DNA from: Hippophae tibetana
Taxonomy: Eukaryota > Streptophyta > Magnoliopsida > Rosales > Elaeagnaceae
Assembly: GCA_037013495.1 (NCBI GenBank)
Contig: CM072811.1
Location: forward strand, 20,259,659 to 20,323,658
DNA length: 64,000 nucleotides
Direction of reading: 5' to 3'
The number at the start of each line of letters is the position of its first letter. The stretch's first letter is position 1. The notes below the pieces were generated by a model. It did not search any database. It saw only the letters and a list, made by a program, of their open reading frames with translations, and had not been told where the DNA came from. The translations under genes and the position numbers were made by a program. Below, piece after piece: positions 49,991 to 63,189 of the stretch.

Positions 49991-51985
49991 TTTTCAGGGG
50001 GAGTGTTATGGTGAAGAACAGAATTGGCTTGATGTTGAAGTATTAGACATTAGTAACAATCCGACATACTTAGATAATTCCAACAATATGGATGAGCCAG
50101 TACCTAGACCCGAACTTGAACTTCTAAGAACTGAATCTGAACTGGTGACTGAATATCTAGAAGATGCAGTGGTTGATGCACCCCTCCACTCTCTAGTACC
50201 CAATGATCCTCCTATTGAGAATACTCTTGAGGTAAGTTCTCCTATCACACTTTTACAAACTAATGCTATAGATACATCTATTGGTTATGTTTTACCTTTC
50301 AGACACAATCGAGGCAAACCTCTGAATCGATACTCTCTAGACAGAGAGGAACGACAATCCAAGTATCCAATAGCCAATTATGTATCTACTCAAGGGTTAT
50401 CAAAACCTATCAGGGCTTTTGCACAAACACTCTCCTCATGTCAAATTCCAAGCAACATTGAATAAGTCTGATTTGATCCAAATTGGACTCAAGCTATAAA
50501 AGAAGAATTTGAGGCACTGCAGAAGAACAACACATGGGTGTTAAGCAAGTTGCCTCAATGGAGGGAGATGGTAGGATGCAAGTGGATTTTCTCCATTAAG
50601 TATAAAGCAGATGAGTCATTTGATCGATACAATGCGAGGCTAGTAGCAAAAGGGTATACATAGAAACATGGTATAGATTATCAAGAAACCTTCTCACCTG
50701 ACGCTAAACTAAAAACTGTGATAGTTTTGTTATCTCTTGCAGCAAATTTAGATTGGCCATTGCACCAACTTGACGTGAAGAATGCCTTCCTTCATGGTGA
50801 CCTTGAAGAAGATATTTACATGGATATTCCACCAGGATATATTGTTACATTAGGAAAAGAAGCTGCATGTAGATTACAACGAGCATTGTATGGACTAAAA
50901 CAATCACCTCGAGCATAATTTAGCAGATTGAGTTCAGCAATGAGAAAATATGGGTTTCAACAAAGCAACTCTGACCACACTCTTTTCCTAAAACATCGAT
51001 TGGGAAAAATAACAGCCCTTATAGTCTATGTAGACGACATGATCATTACAGGGGATGATAAAGAAGAAATCTCTAGGCTTCAAGAACAACTGTCAAATGA
51101 GTTTGAAATGAAGGACTTGGGAGGGCTCAAATACTTCTTAGGCATTGAGGTAACAAGATCAACACAAGGTATATGTCTTTCCCAAAGGAAATATACTCTA
51201 GAGCTACTGGAAGAGGTAGGATTACTAGATTGTAAACCTGTCGATATTCCGATGGTCCAAAATCATAAACTTGGAGAATATGTGGACCAAGTACCAGCAG
51301 ATAAATAGAGATATCAACGGTTAGTAGGTAAACTCATATACTTATCTCATACTCGACCTGATATTGCTTATGATGTGAGTGTCGTGACTCAGTTTATGCA
51401 CTGCCCAAGTGAAGACCATATGGATGCCGTCATGCGAATACTCCGTTATTTAAAATCCTCCCCTGGAAAAGGACTTATGTTTTTAAAGAATGGTCAATTG
51501 GAAGTCGTTGGATATACAGATTCAGATTGGGCAGGGAATATGAAGGATAGGAAATCTACTGTTGGGTACTTTACTTTTGTGGGGGGCAATCTTGTTACAT
51601 GGAGGAGCAAGAAGCAAAAGGTAGTTGCCTTATCTAGTATTGAAGCTGAATTTCGAGGAATGGTCAAGGGAATTATTGTCTGCTCCTTTGGTTGAAAAAA
51701 CTTCTAACTAAGATTGTTGTTGCTCCTAACTCTGAAATGAACTTATTTTGTGATAACAAAGTAGCCATAGCCATCTCTCACAATCCAGTTCAACATGATC
51801 GCACGAAGCACGTTGAAGTGGATCAGAACTTCATCAAACAGAATCTTGAAGAAAAGATTATTCAGCTTCCATTTGTTAAATGAGAAGATCAATTGGCTGA
51901 TATACTCACAAAATCTGTGTCTCCAAAGAAATTTTACAACTCACTTGACAAGTTAGGCATAAGAGACATATATGCACCAACTTGA
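49991..51985 (+). pseudogene. pol: copia-2 reverse transcriptase and RNase H, broken
   Basis: RT motifs LDVKNAFLHGDL (about 50772) and YVDD (51027-51038) are intact, as are the RNase H motifs YTDSDWAGN and KHVEVDQNFI. The STEAE block reads SIEAE. Stops at 50463, 50661, 50917, 51306 and 51881, plus a small indel near 51680, prevent a continuous product. The original end is TGA at 51983, beside the polypurine tract. Confidence 0.88.
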
Positions 51986-51992
51986 GGGGGAG
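51984..51992 (+). promoter_or_regulatory. Polypurine tract of copia-2
   Basis: GAGGGGGAG directly before the 3' LTR, the plus-strand primer site. The copia-1 equivalent is GAGAAGGAG. Confidence 0.85.
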
Positions 51993-52228
51993 TGTTGGTG
52001 TGTGTTGTGATGCATGCTGCAACAGTGACAGACACTAATGTTTAGTGGAGCAAAACATAGAGCAGACAATAATATTAGTGAAGCCATAAAACATGGATAT
52101 GCAGTAGTTAGGGTTATTATTTAGTTTTCGTTTTCCTTATATACATATACCTAAATTCTTGTACAGAAAGATGATAGAAATAATATGAAATACATATGAT
52201 AATTATCAAAGAAACACAATATTTATTA
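51993..52228 (+). repeat. copia-2 3' LTR
   Basis: TGTTGGTGTGTG ... TTTATTA, 236 bp. The last bases are TA rather than CA because of a point change. It is followed by the TSD GTCGA. Confidence 0.9.
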
Positions 52229-52420
52229 GTCGATACAATGTTGTTTTTGGGTGAAAAAATTAGAAGAAAACAATTATTTTCAAATAATGACCCAACATAC
52301 ATACTAAAGAATTATCAGCGATACAAAACAATAATGGAGACAATGGTCCCTTTATGTACTCCTAGGTAAGAGAAAGAACTATGAACAAACCATTAACTAA
52401 GATCGATGTGCTAATAATTA
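52229..52420 (-). pseudogene. LINE reverse transcriptase relic, N-terminal side
   Basis: The minus strand reads ISTSILVNGL then GPLSPLLFCIADNSL, the RQGDPLSPLLF box of L1 reverse transcriptase. It leads directly, across copia-2, into the FADD-like box at 46530. Stops are present. Confidence 0.7.
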
Positions 52421-53038
52421 AAAATTATTCGATATTTAAGTTAATATTAAAATTTTGAAAATACCTCTAAAATTGATACATGATAATAACTTTAGGGTAA
52501 TTTCAATAAATACGTGCGATGTTGATACACCATATTATGGACTTATTAGAAAAGTATACTCATCATACAAACAAAACTTAATCAATGTGTTGATTTGGGT
52601 TTGAAATTAATAACATGTCATTCAGAATGCCATCTCACATAATATTAATTATTTAATTAAATTATGAGATATTAATCATATTTAAATAATATATTTTAAA
52701 TTATCTTACATAAAAAAAATTAATTTATGATAATAATGAAAAATAATATTGATATAATAAGATTTTTTTGTAAAAATTATAAAAATTAAAAATAATTATG
52801 AAAATATTATCTAATAATTTTTATATCAATAGTTTATGATAAATAAATATACTGTAAATATAACAAGAATTTATCATATTTTGATCTGTGATGGAGAAAT
52901 TTTTATATATTATTTATTATATATCTTGTTCTTAATAATTGTTAATTTAGTCTTTCTTTTTAACGTTTTTTTATAAATAAAAATTAAGAATTAAATTAAA
53001 TTAAATTTATTTTGCGTTTTTTTTTTTGGGAGGGGGGC
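52421..53038. other. AT-rich DNA
   Basis: Nothing recognised. Confidence 0.6.
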
Positions 53039-53206
53039 CACACGTTTTGTTGGAGACAATTGGCATGCATTTAGTGTTGGATTCCAACTATCCCTCCATT
53101 ATATCTTTTTATTTTGGTGGGCCCCACGTTTTGATTGAGACAATTGACAAGTGCATTTAGCGTTGAATTCCATCTATCCCTCCATTATAACTTTTTATTT
53201 TAGTAC
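53039..53206. repeat. 84-bp tandem repeat, two units
   Basis: Two consecutive units share CACGTTTTG, GAGACAATTG, GCATTTAG and CTATCCCTCCATTATA. The units differ at roughly one base in eight. No coding potential. Confidence 0.85.
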
Positions 53207-54540
53207 ATAATGTACTTATTTCGTGATAGAAATTATATTTTAAGAGAAAAATGGGTGAGATAAGAATAAAATTAATTTTTTATTTATTTTATATTAAATA
53301 TAATTAAATTATATATATTTTATTAATATTAATATTTTTGAATATATATTAATTTTTAAATAAAAATATTATTCGAATTTTTAATAAAAAAATTTCACTT
53401 AAACTTAAACAAAAAAATTATTTTTTAACAGCTAAAATTTTACATTAGATTATGAAAAATTTATTTAAATTTAATCTAAATAATTTATTAATAATTTGAG
53501 TAATTTTTTAATAAAAAAATAATATTTTATTAAAAATTAAATATAAAGTTAATTTTATCCTTATATAACACATTTTTCACAAACAAACAAAAATTTAAAA
53601 ACACGTTTTTTAAATTATGAAACTAAACAGTTTATAAGAGGTTAAATAAAAAAAATTACATGATATTTATTCATATTTTTTACTTAAATTTATACTCAAA
53701 TCAATTATTATATTATAATATATATATCAAGAATCTTAATTTTTTATATAATTTTTGATAATCTTATATTTTAATGATTAAAATTTATTAGAAAGTAAAA
53801 GAAAAAAATTATCCTCTCGATCTAATTACTGATCATATTCATTATATAGTATGTAAATATTATCTTTTAAAACAAAAGAAATTATGAAATGTTGTACTTT
53901 ATTACACATATCTATCAATTTATTTGAGCTCAAATTGAACTATAAGGTTATGTACTAGCGTTTATCCTAAAGAGGAGGGTATAATTATTCTTATTATTTT
54001 TTAAATGAGTGTTTTAATTTTATTATTTTATATTGAATTTAATTGATATTATTTTTTAAAAAATAACTCAATTAATTTTAATTTTAATTTTTTTTTCAAA
54101 TAAAATTATAACATCTTTAAATTACATTATTTTCAAATCAAAGATTTTTTTATTTATATATTTTTTTACCATGAAAAAGAAATTTTAAGTGTTTTTGTTA
54201 AATATAAATCTTCTTTTATATATTTTTTAATTGTTATAGCTTAAAGTACTAAATTAACCTTAATTAATTAGATATGTGTTAAGAAAAATATTTTTATTAT
54301 ATATAATACATAATTTAATAATATTATATTAATTTAAATATTTTTATTAAATTATAATATTTAAATAACCGAACCTAATAATTAAATAATCAGAATATAT
54401 ATCTATTTTCTAATAATTATAATAATAAACCGACATTTTCCTATTAGGTTAATTTCCTATTCTAATCTACGTTATCAACTTGTTTTCTTCGTAAATACTA
54501 ATAGAGTCACACAACCACTCACTGACTCATATGATTAAAA
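53207..54540. other. AT-rich DNA
   Basis: Nothing recognised; composition is extremely low in GC. Confidence 0.6.
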
Positions 54541-54549
54541 TTATTATTT

Positions 54550-54900
54550 TTTTAAATATTGTTTAGCGTTTTAAGATTTTGACTTTTGGGTTATATTTGT
54601 GGGTTAAGGTTTAGGAAAAAATTATTATTTTTCTAAATAGGGTTTTGGGTTTTATGATTTGGGATTTAGGATTTAGGGTTTTAGGATTTGGGATTTGAGG
54701 TTTAAGGTTTAGGGTTTAGGGATTTGGGTTTTAGGATTTGGGATTTAGGGTTTAGGGTTTATAGTTGGGATTGGGGTAAAATTAAAAAAATTGAGATGGA
54801 ATGGAATCATGATTTAGGGTTTTGGGTTTTGAGATTTTGGATTTAGGGTTTAGGGTTTAAGGTTTAAGATTATATTTGGGGTTAAGGTAAAATTAAAAAA
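54550..54900. repeat. Degenerate telomere-like repeat block
   Basis: About 350 bp dominated by TTTAGGG, GGTTTAGG and GGGTTTTAGGATT variants, all G-rich on the plus strand. A unit containing AAAATTAAAAAAATTGAGATG occurs twice, near 54777 and 54888, so part of it is a ~110-bp higher-order duplication. Confidence 0.8.
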
Positions 54901-57059
54901 AAATTGAGATGAGAATTAAATCATGATTTCTAAAGGGGGAGAAATAATTCTGATTCTTTTTCTTTTACGAATCGATTTCATTACTGACTCATTTTTCAGC
55001 TAAACAAAATACACAAATATAACATTAATTTATAAAAATATTTAATGAATCAAGTTTGTTCGGTTAGTTTTTGGAACAAAAACTAATTGGATGTACTTAT
55101 GTATATCTCTAAAAGGTATTTGTATTTTTTTAAATAAATTTATTATATTTGTTTTATATTTTGTTGATATGAAATATCACTTAAATATTACTTCAATAAG
55201 TATTTTGCATGAGAAAACTCAAAAGAACACTAAGAAATCACTAGGAATGGCTTATATGATATACATATAACGGTTTTTGTGTCTCTTTAACAAAATCTAG
55301 TTGTATGTAAAATATGTACCGATGTTAATAACGTTGTTATACCATGTCATAAGGCTATATAAAATTAGTCATTTGCATTAGCTAGACAGATGATTACATG
55401 GAGAATACTTGACTTATTTACTATCAGACATGTTTTGATTAAAAAATAATATTATCTTAAAATTATTAAAATATGTGTAAAATTTAAATAATATTAAATA
55501 ATAATCATCTTATTAAATAATTTTTTTTTAAATTATATTGACTTCGTAGGGTTCATTGTTAATGGCGAAGTTTAGTCATTTTTTATATTTTGTAACAATT
55601 TTGTCTATTTTTTACCCAAAAAAAAAATGTGATACACCGTACAAAGAAAACGGAAATATTGGTTATTTATTATTTGTTGTTACTTTTTCTAACAAAAATA
55701 TCAAATTGTTCAGAAACAATAAAGATTAAAGTTTCTAATTATTATAACTAAAAATATTATGACCAACTTTTAAAATATTAACATAATAACTCTATTTTAT
55801 TAATATATATAATCAAGACGGATTCTCTCATTTTATTTTCAAGCATTTTAAATAAATATTTTTGTGAATAAAGTACAGTGGAGAAGAATATAATATAATA
55901 TTTAAGAAAAAATTATAATGAACAAGATTCTTTCCTAGCATTTTTCTCCCTTAAACTTTGCTTTAAATCTGCAAGAACAAAAGAGATAACTCTCATCTAA
56001 TATGGGTTTGCTCCCTCTGCCAATAAGCTTTATATTACTTTATTTACTTTTGTGTTACGATTAATAAAATCACCATGATTTTTGATATATTTTTATCTAA
56101 GTATTAATTTAGAAAATCTTTCTTTCTTTCTTTCTTTAATACACTTTTAGTCATATATTTGATTAATTTTTGACATATTTTCAATTTAAGCCTAAATCTA
56201 GATTTGTTTCCTTATTAGAGTTGATCCTAGCTTAAAGACTAAATACATAAACTCAACTAGATTTTTTTATTGGAATCGATTTTAATTTAAAGACTAACTA
56301 TATGAACTCAAATAGATTAATTATAGGCATGAAAATATTGTGAGAAACATTCAAAGTAAATAAATGAAAAAACTTAAGAAAGAGAGTTATTATCAACTCT
56401 ATCACCAAAAATGATATTTGTGCATTAATGTATGTTAAATTTTATTTATTTGTGTCTAAAACTTAAATTCACTGATTTATTTTATAATCTCAATGAATTA
56501 ATGCAAATTGTTTTCTAAAAAAAATTAGAAAAAGTGCTTGTTAAAACAAAACAGTAAATGCATAAAAATCACCTTTAAATATAATTATGTAGTGGATAAG
56601 AAATAACAAGAAATTAAATACTAAGTACACAACGCAAATAAATCATTTTATTGAATTAAACAAAAATATAATTAATGTAAAAAGATATTTTAAAATAAGA
56701 TTTGCTTGGTAAGCAAATTCCTGGCAACTAGTAATAGATTAGAACCATATCAATTCTAACGATATCAAGTACAATTTGCTAAAAAAATCTAGGTACTTAG
56801 AATCTTTAAGCAAGAGGGATGGAGATAATAAAATGTGATATATTTTAAATAATGTGATATTATTTGGTCACATATTACAATCACACTCTTAAAATTAATG
56901 AATGCATTTACGATTTTAATTGTATTTATAATAATTTTGTGATATATATAGAAATGATAGGTAGCACTAAAAATTTTCAAATTCAAAACAAGTATTTGAT
57001 ATTAATCCTTTCTACTAATGAGAATTAATGGTAGTTTTTTAAATTCATAGCAATTAATT
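54901..57059. other. AT-rich DNA
   Basis: No gene recognised. A short TTCT-type microsatellite lies at about 56126-56153. Confidence 0.6.
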
Positions 57060-59500
57060 AAACACTCTTTCCGAAGTTGATGTATACATGTCCCATATGA
57101 CCAAGTTATCTAAACACTTGATTGGACACTACTTTAATGAGGAGGTCAACCAACTAATCCTCTAAAAAGAATCCTAAGTAATCCCAGTACCCTTTCATCT
57201 AATTTTGTCTTGATGAAAAATCTATCTATCTCGAAGTGCTTTGTACAATCTTATCGAACTAGATTATGTGTGATGTCTCATGCTGCGTTATTGTCACAAA
57301 ATAATCAGATAAGTTGTTAAGATAGATAACCCAAATCCTGCAAGATGAGTCGTAGCCACAATGTCTCACAAAGTACATTTACCAAGTCTATAAATTTTTC
57401 TTCTACACTTGAGTGAGCTATAACATTTCATTTCTTGCTTCTCCATATCACAAGATTACCTTTTACAAAGGTAAAGTAATCAAAAATAGATTGGCTATTA
57501 TTCTTATCACCAGCCCAATCAGCATTAGTATATACTTCTATATTTTGATAATCTATGCTTTTAGTGAATAATGCTATTTTTTTGGAAGCATACTTCAAAT
57601 ATTTTAAAATATGAATAACTATATTCATATGCAGTTCTTCAAAATTATGCATAAATTGATTGACAACACTCAAAGCACAAGCCAAAACTTGTTTGGTATG
57701 AGATAAGTACATTAATCTCCTTACAAGTCTTTGTAATCTTCTTTTCTTAATTAATTGGTACCTAGTTGGACTCAACATACAATTTTCGACCTTCTTATAC
57801 TCATGTATCAACTGGTTGACATGTTGACATACCAACTTTTCGTAACAGATCTAAGATTTATTTTCTTTGAGATAAAACTACTCCTTTATGAAATTGAGAT
57901 ACTTGAATCCCAAAAAAAATATTTCAGAGGGTCTGGATCTTTCATTTCAAACTCTTTGGACAAGTAATTTTGTAAGACATTTATTTCTTTAGGGTTATTT
58001 CTTGTAACCACCATGTCATCCATATATATTATATGTGTAGTAATCTTATCCTTCTATTTTTTAAGAAAATAGTATGATCTGAGTTGCTCTGTCGGTAGCC
58101 AAAGGTAATCATAGATTTTGTGAATCTTCTAAAGCATGCCCTCAGATATTTTTCAGATCATACAATAATTTCTTTAGTCTGCGTACTGATTGTACCCTAT
58201 TCGTATCATTCACCATGGTGGAAGATCCATGTAGATTTCTTTAGATAATTCACCATGTAAAAAAGCATTCCTTGTATCAAATTTTTGTAATGTTCAATCA
58301 AAGTTTGCAAATAACGGAACACCAATTATGTTCATTTTTGCTACATGTGTAAATGTTTCTATATAATTAGTTCCATAGGTTTTAGTGTATCTATTTGCTA
58401 CTACTTTTTTATTAAAGTGTTCGATTGTGCCATTAGTATTGTGCTTCATGGTGAAAATCCACTAATCCACATTTCATTTTTAAAAAAATTTCATCTCCTC
58501 ATCATACCAACTTTCCACCTATGATCAACTAAGGCCTCCTAAAAACTGTTAGGAATAGATACAGTAGATAATTGATTTATAAATAACATGTTTAATTTTG
58601 ACAAACAATGGTTAGACACATAATGGTTTATAGGGTATTTTACTTTACTAGAAAGTTTAGGTTCGTATGTGGGTTTAGGAATACCTCTTGTATGACATTG
58701 TGGTAACTTGCTTTTGCGTGGCTCAAGAACATCTTCAGTAAGTGATTGATACGATATGTTAACAGGAGATGGAGCCATATTATTCAAAGACTCGATTCTA
58801 TGCTGAGAAGCACTCACTTCTTCACTTGAGAGTTTATCACTTACTTCTTCAATTATTGGGCTCTCATTGACATTTTGACCTAATTTCATATAATTTAAAT
58901 CTAATTCACTTATTTCCTGGTTTAGTTCAATCTGTGAGTCATCAACAATATAATCTAGTGTTATATAACTTATATTCAAGTTGCCCATATTTTGGTTATC
59001 ATTTTCATCATAATCCAAAATTTGAACTCCTTTTTGATAGTCCCCTTGAAATATAGGTTTGGAGAAGTACATTGTATCTTCATAGAAGATAACATCCATT
59101 GTAACAAATAATTGATGTGATGAGGAATGGTAACACCAATATCATTTTTGATGAGTGGTTTACCCAATAAAAACATGTCATAATGCTTGAAGAGTTAACT
59201 TGGTGCGTTGATGTTTGTGTAGGTGTACAAACACCACACAAATAAGGATATGAGGAGTTAAATTTCAAACAATTGGGTAGACAATTACGTCAGTGAAGGT
59301 TTGGAATGATGTTTTGAAATTGATGGTGCTAAAGGATAGTCGATTGATTAAATAGGTTGTAAAAGTGAGTGTTTATCTCTAATAAGATAATGACATATGT
59401 GCTTCCATCAATAAAGCTCGAGCCACTATCAATAAGTGTCGATTCTTGTACTCAACCACCCAATTTTATTATGGAATATTAGAGTAAGTTGTATGATGAA
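57060..59500 (-). pseudogene. pol: Ty1/copia relic (integrase to RNase H)
   Basis: Minus strand in order: integrase core end (NRHLLIVARALLMEAHM, about 59440; YLINRL), integrase C-terminus with MDVIFYED (about 59099) and a long acidic linker. RT follows as scattered pieces, including IYMDDMVVTRN near 58010 (YVDD as YMDD), EFEMKD and LSQRK. RNase H comes last (RRLMYLSHTKQ, YTNADWAGDKN, KHFEIDRFFIK near 57240). It ends near 57060, where a LTR could begin. Many frameshifts. It belongs to a different copia lineage from copia-1 and copia-2. Confidence 0.85.
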
Positions 59501-61080
59501 TCATTCGTTGTGCTTCCAAATACTATTGTAGTTCAGTACTTTGATATCCTCTGTAATTAGTACTACAAAGAATTTGAATATTTATATTATATTAAATTTC
59601 AATCATTTTATAAAACTTTTGGAATAACAAGTTTACTTCACTTTTAGATTTCATCAAGTATAATCATATCATTTTGGTGCAATTATCAATAAACGTTACA
59701 AACTAACATGACCCATTTTTAATGATGGGAGATGAAGTATCATTTACAATAGAAATAATTTGTTTTTTTTATATAGCCTTTTCCTTATTATGTGGAGATA
59801 TTATGCTTTGTCAATAATTCCGTTGTTGATCTTTGTTTAAAGAATTTAGATGAAATTATTTGGATATGATTGAAAACATTTCACCCATTTCTTCCCTTTT
59901 TTTTTCTTTTCCTTTTTTAAACAATATGAAATGAATTCAAAGCTAAAATAATGATACGACAGAGACCCGTTCTTATATCATCATTTGATCGTGGATGGTC
60001 AAATATTTGAAAAGTACTTAGAGTTTAGGAGATGGAACTTACGTGAACTTCCCACCTTGTGAGTTTTCTTCACATAGGTTAAATTGGGACCCACTTAGAA
60101 CTATGGTTCGATTTGCTGTCAGCGATGAGGTTTAGGAGATTTTGCTTGAAAAATTGTGATTGCTGTCTCTGTTCTTACATTAATTTAATTTTTTTATATC
60201 ATGATAATTAACAATAACCTTTCAAATATATAACAATTAATTTAACCGAAATGATTAAGTTTACTATAAAATTATTGAAAAGAAAATTACAATAAAATAA
60301 TTTCAGGAGTCATTGTCTCGTAGGGTTTTCTTTTTTTTTCTTTTTTTTAAGAGAAAACACCGAGGTTGCGTTTTGACGTTCTTGACATAGTACATTAATA
60401 TATATGATAACAAATTTAGTACATTTGTTTGAAAAGAGTGAAAAAGAACATCACACACTCTCTCTCTCTCTCTCCCTCCTTTGTCTGTTTCGTTACTTTT
60501 TCCAAAAGGTAAATTAATTTGGTGTTTGACCGATTATAATAGAGACAATTTATAATTATATATTAAAATGTTGAAAATTCGCCAAATTACTTATTAATTT
60601 AATGTCGATACTGTAGAGACCGATAATTATTATAAATTAATAAAAATATTATTAAATTATCGATTTTTTTTAAATATATCGTATAATTTTATTAAATGAT
60701 AAAATAGTTATCAAATATTATTAGTATTTTAAAGATAAATATATTATTAAACCATTGGTATAAATTTATTATTATTATTTTTTATTAATAATATAAATTT
60801 ACTACTAAATTTTTTATTTATTGTATAAATTTATTGCTAAAAATACAAGATAATCGTAAAAAAAATTAAGTAATATTAATTATAATTAAAAGTAATTTTT
60901 TTATTCAATATTTAATGTTATATTTGTTGATTTATTCAATATTAACAGTACATTTAAATAAAAATATTTATCATTTAATTAAATGGCGCAAGTTGAATTT
61001 GCCACTAGAAAGGGATCGTAATAATTATTATTTTGGTAAATTATAATAACAAACTTGTAATATAAAAGTAGTTTTTCCTA
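59501..61080. other. AT-rich DNA upstream of the reductase gene
   Basis: 59501-59900 may hold further decayed integrase sequence on the minus strand. The rest shows no gene. A CT microsatellite lies at about 60451-60475. The last few hundred bases are the likely promoter region of the gene at 61159. Confidence 0.5.
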
Positions 61081-61096
61081 TGTATATATATATAAT
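61081..61096 (+). promoter_or_regulatory. TATA-like element
   Basis: GTATATATATATAATG lies about 70 bp before the ATG of the reductase-like gene. Plausible as its TATA box, but such AT runs are common in this DNA. Confidence 0.3.
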
Positions 61097-61158
61097 GATG
61101 ATGTTTGACATTAATACATTAATAGCAAATTAAGTTTAGGGACTGATCAGATTTAACA

Positions 61159-61577
61159 ATGGAGGAAAGGAAAGGATGCAAAGTATGTGTGACTGGAGGT
61201 GCTGGTTACATTGGTTCCTGGCTTGTGAAGAAGCTTTTAGAGAAAGGATACACTGTCCATGCTACTCTAAGGAACTTGGGTTCTCTCTATTTCTTATTCT
61301 CTTTATTAATATTTTATTTGTTTAGTGATTTGAAATTTGCCTGGCTTTAATATGTTAGTCATCAATACTGACCCAAATTATATCGAATGATATATCATGT
61401 TTAATAGATGATAAGTCAAAGGTAGATTTTCTAAAGAGCTTACCAGGAGCAGATCATGAAAGACTTGTGTTGTTCAAAGCTGACATTTACAGCCCAGATG
61501 ACTTTGAGCCTGCAATTGTTGGCTGTGACTGTGTTTTTCATGTGGCAACTCCTATCCAGCACCCTGGGAAGTCTAAG
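61159..61577 (+). CDS. Dihydroflavonol-reductase-like short-chain dehydrogenase, exons 1 and 2
   Basis: Exon 1 is 61159-61279 and exon 2 is 61408-61577, with GT...AG ends (GTTCTC at 61280, TTTAATAG before 61408, GTAATT at 61578). Joined they give 97 codons in frame. The N-terminal Rossmann motif [20 protein letters not shown] (residues 8-27) contains GxxGxxG for NADP(H). HATLRN supplies the Arg typical of NADPH preference, and exon 2 has [20 protein letters not shown] and VFHVATP. This matches extended short-chain dehydrogenases of the DFR, anthocyanidin-reductase and cinnamoyl-CoA-reductase group, usually about 320-350 residues in six or so exons. The catalytic Ser and YxxxK would be in later exons, not seen up to 64000. 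Substrate cannot be told. Either intron 2 exceeds 2.4 kb or the gene is broken. Confidence 0.85.
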
Positions 61578-63189
61578 GTAATTTACCCATTAGCCCTCCA
61601 TTTCTCTTTTTTAAGGGTAAATAACATCAACACTCCTTGAGCTTTCAGAAATTATCCCAATATTCTTCCAAATTTCTCTTCTTTTTTAAAAATTAAAATT
61701 TTAATTTAGAAGGATCAAATGATAAAATTAGTATAGCTTTGAATTTTTTTGGAAGTTACTAAATTTATAAATTTTTGTTGAACAAGTTAAAAATTAATAA
61801 TACTTAAATGAAGAAGACAAACAATGTCCATGTTATCCCTTTTAACTTTTTTTTTTTAAATAACAACTGCCTACTCACATACATGTGTCATGGTGGGCTT
61901 TGAGCTTGTGCCCTCTTAATTTACACAAATAGTATATATTATTGCAATATTGATATTTTATATTGTTTTTAGAGATCTTTAAATTTTATTCTTTTCAATT
62001 TTTGTTGTTTTTATATATATCGGTATGCATTCATATTATTAAGAAACATGTAAAAAATTGTATTAAAAAATATTTTAGGAAATTTTAGTCATTTATGTAT
62101 TTATAGGGCGTGAAATTGATTAAGGATAAAATGATAATTTATATTAATAGGTCAACCGAATTTATAAGCATATCATGTCATGTTAATTTATTTATGAACT
62201 AGTTATATTCGTATATTGACTTATCATAGTCTTATTGGTGCATGTGTTAATTTAAAAAATACTAAATCAAAATGTATTTTTTTGAAGTAAAAAATGTTCT
62301 TATTAAATATGATGATGTTGTGTTTACATATTAAATAATAATAAAGTATTAATTAAACGTTTTGACTCTGGTTGGGCTATATGTATAGTGTTAAAATCAT
62401 GTTGTATTATTCGTATTCGTATGTTCTTATATTGAGTTATATATTATCAATCTTAATTTAAGGAATTTATATGGATATTTTCAAACATGAGATCTCAAAT
62501 TAATAAGTTTTTGAATCTCATTAATGTTATTTACACTTTATTACATTAAGTACAATGTATATAGACTTAAATATCACTTTTATTATAACTTAAGAATATA
62601 AATCATATATGTTTGTTAAACACTCCTAGAATATCGAAAAGTAGGTACACTTAAAGATAGATATACACTCAAAAATTTGGCCCTTTCAATGCATTGTTGA
62701 CATCACCCTCGCTTCACTCTAACTCAATTTTGGCTTCATTCCTATCTTTCTATGGAGGAGTATGTACTCCAAGAGTATCAAAACAATTCTCATAATTCAC
62801 CCACTTTAATTGACGCAGCAAGTTACTAGATTATATTCTAACTTACGTTTCAATGGAGAAAATGATAGAATTCTCAAAGATAAGTTTTAATAAGATATTA
62901 AAATTGATTAAAAAATGCTAAGACTTTGAGCTTACAACTACTTATAATGGAAAATAGGCAAATAAAACAAAATGAAAATAACTTTTTTTGTTCTCCAAGT
63001 ACAAGTAACTGTATTTTCTCTTCAAGCACAAGTATAATTATTTAAATATTTTACTTGCCTCAAAGAATAAATTACTTTATTTTCTTTTCAAGTACAAGTA
63101 TAATTATTTAAATATCCAAAAAATAATCTTAAATATTATTTATGTAAATGGTTGCATCAATTCTCTCATTCTTTTAAAAAAATAACTCT
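61578..63189. other. Intron 2 or post-break DNA
   Basis: No exon with DFR-family motifs was found. AT-rich, with a repeated AAGTATAATTATTTAAATA word near 63030 and 63105. Confidence 0.5.

Larger units (their letters stand above)
46550..52228 (+). mobile_element. Ty1/copia retrotransposon copia-2, full length, TSD GTCGA
   Basis: 5679 bp with paired 236-bp LTRs and perfect 5-bp duplications GTCGA at 46545-46549 and 52229-52233. PBS, gag, protease, integrase, RT, RNase H and polypurine tract are all in order. The coding region is interrupted by many stops and indels, so it needs proteins in trans. It is closely related to copia-1 in coding sequence but has a different LTR. Confidence 0.95.
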
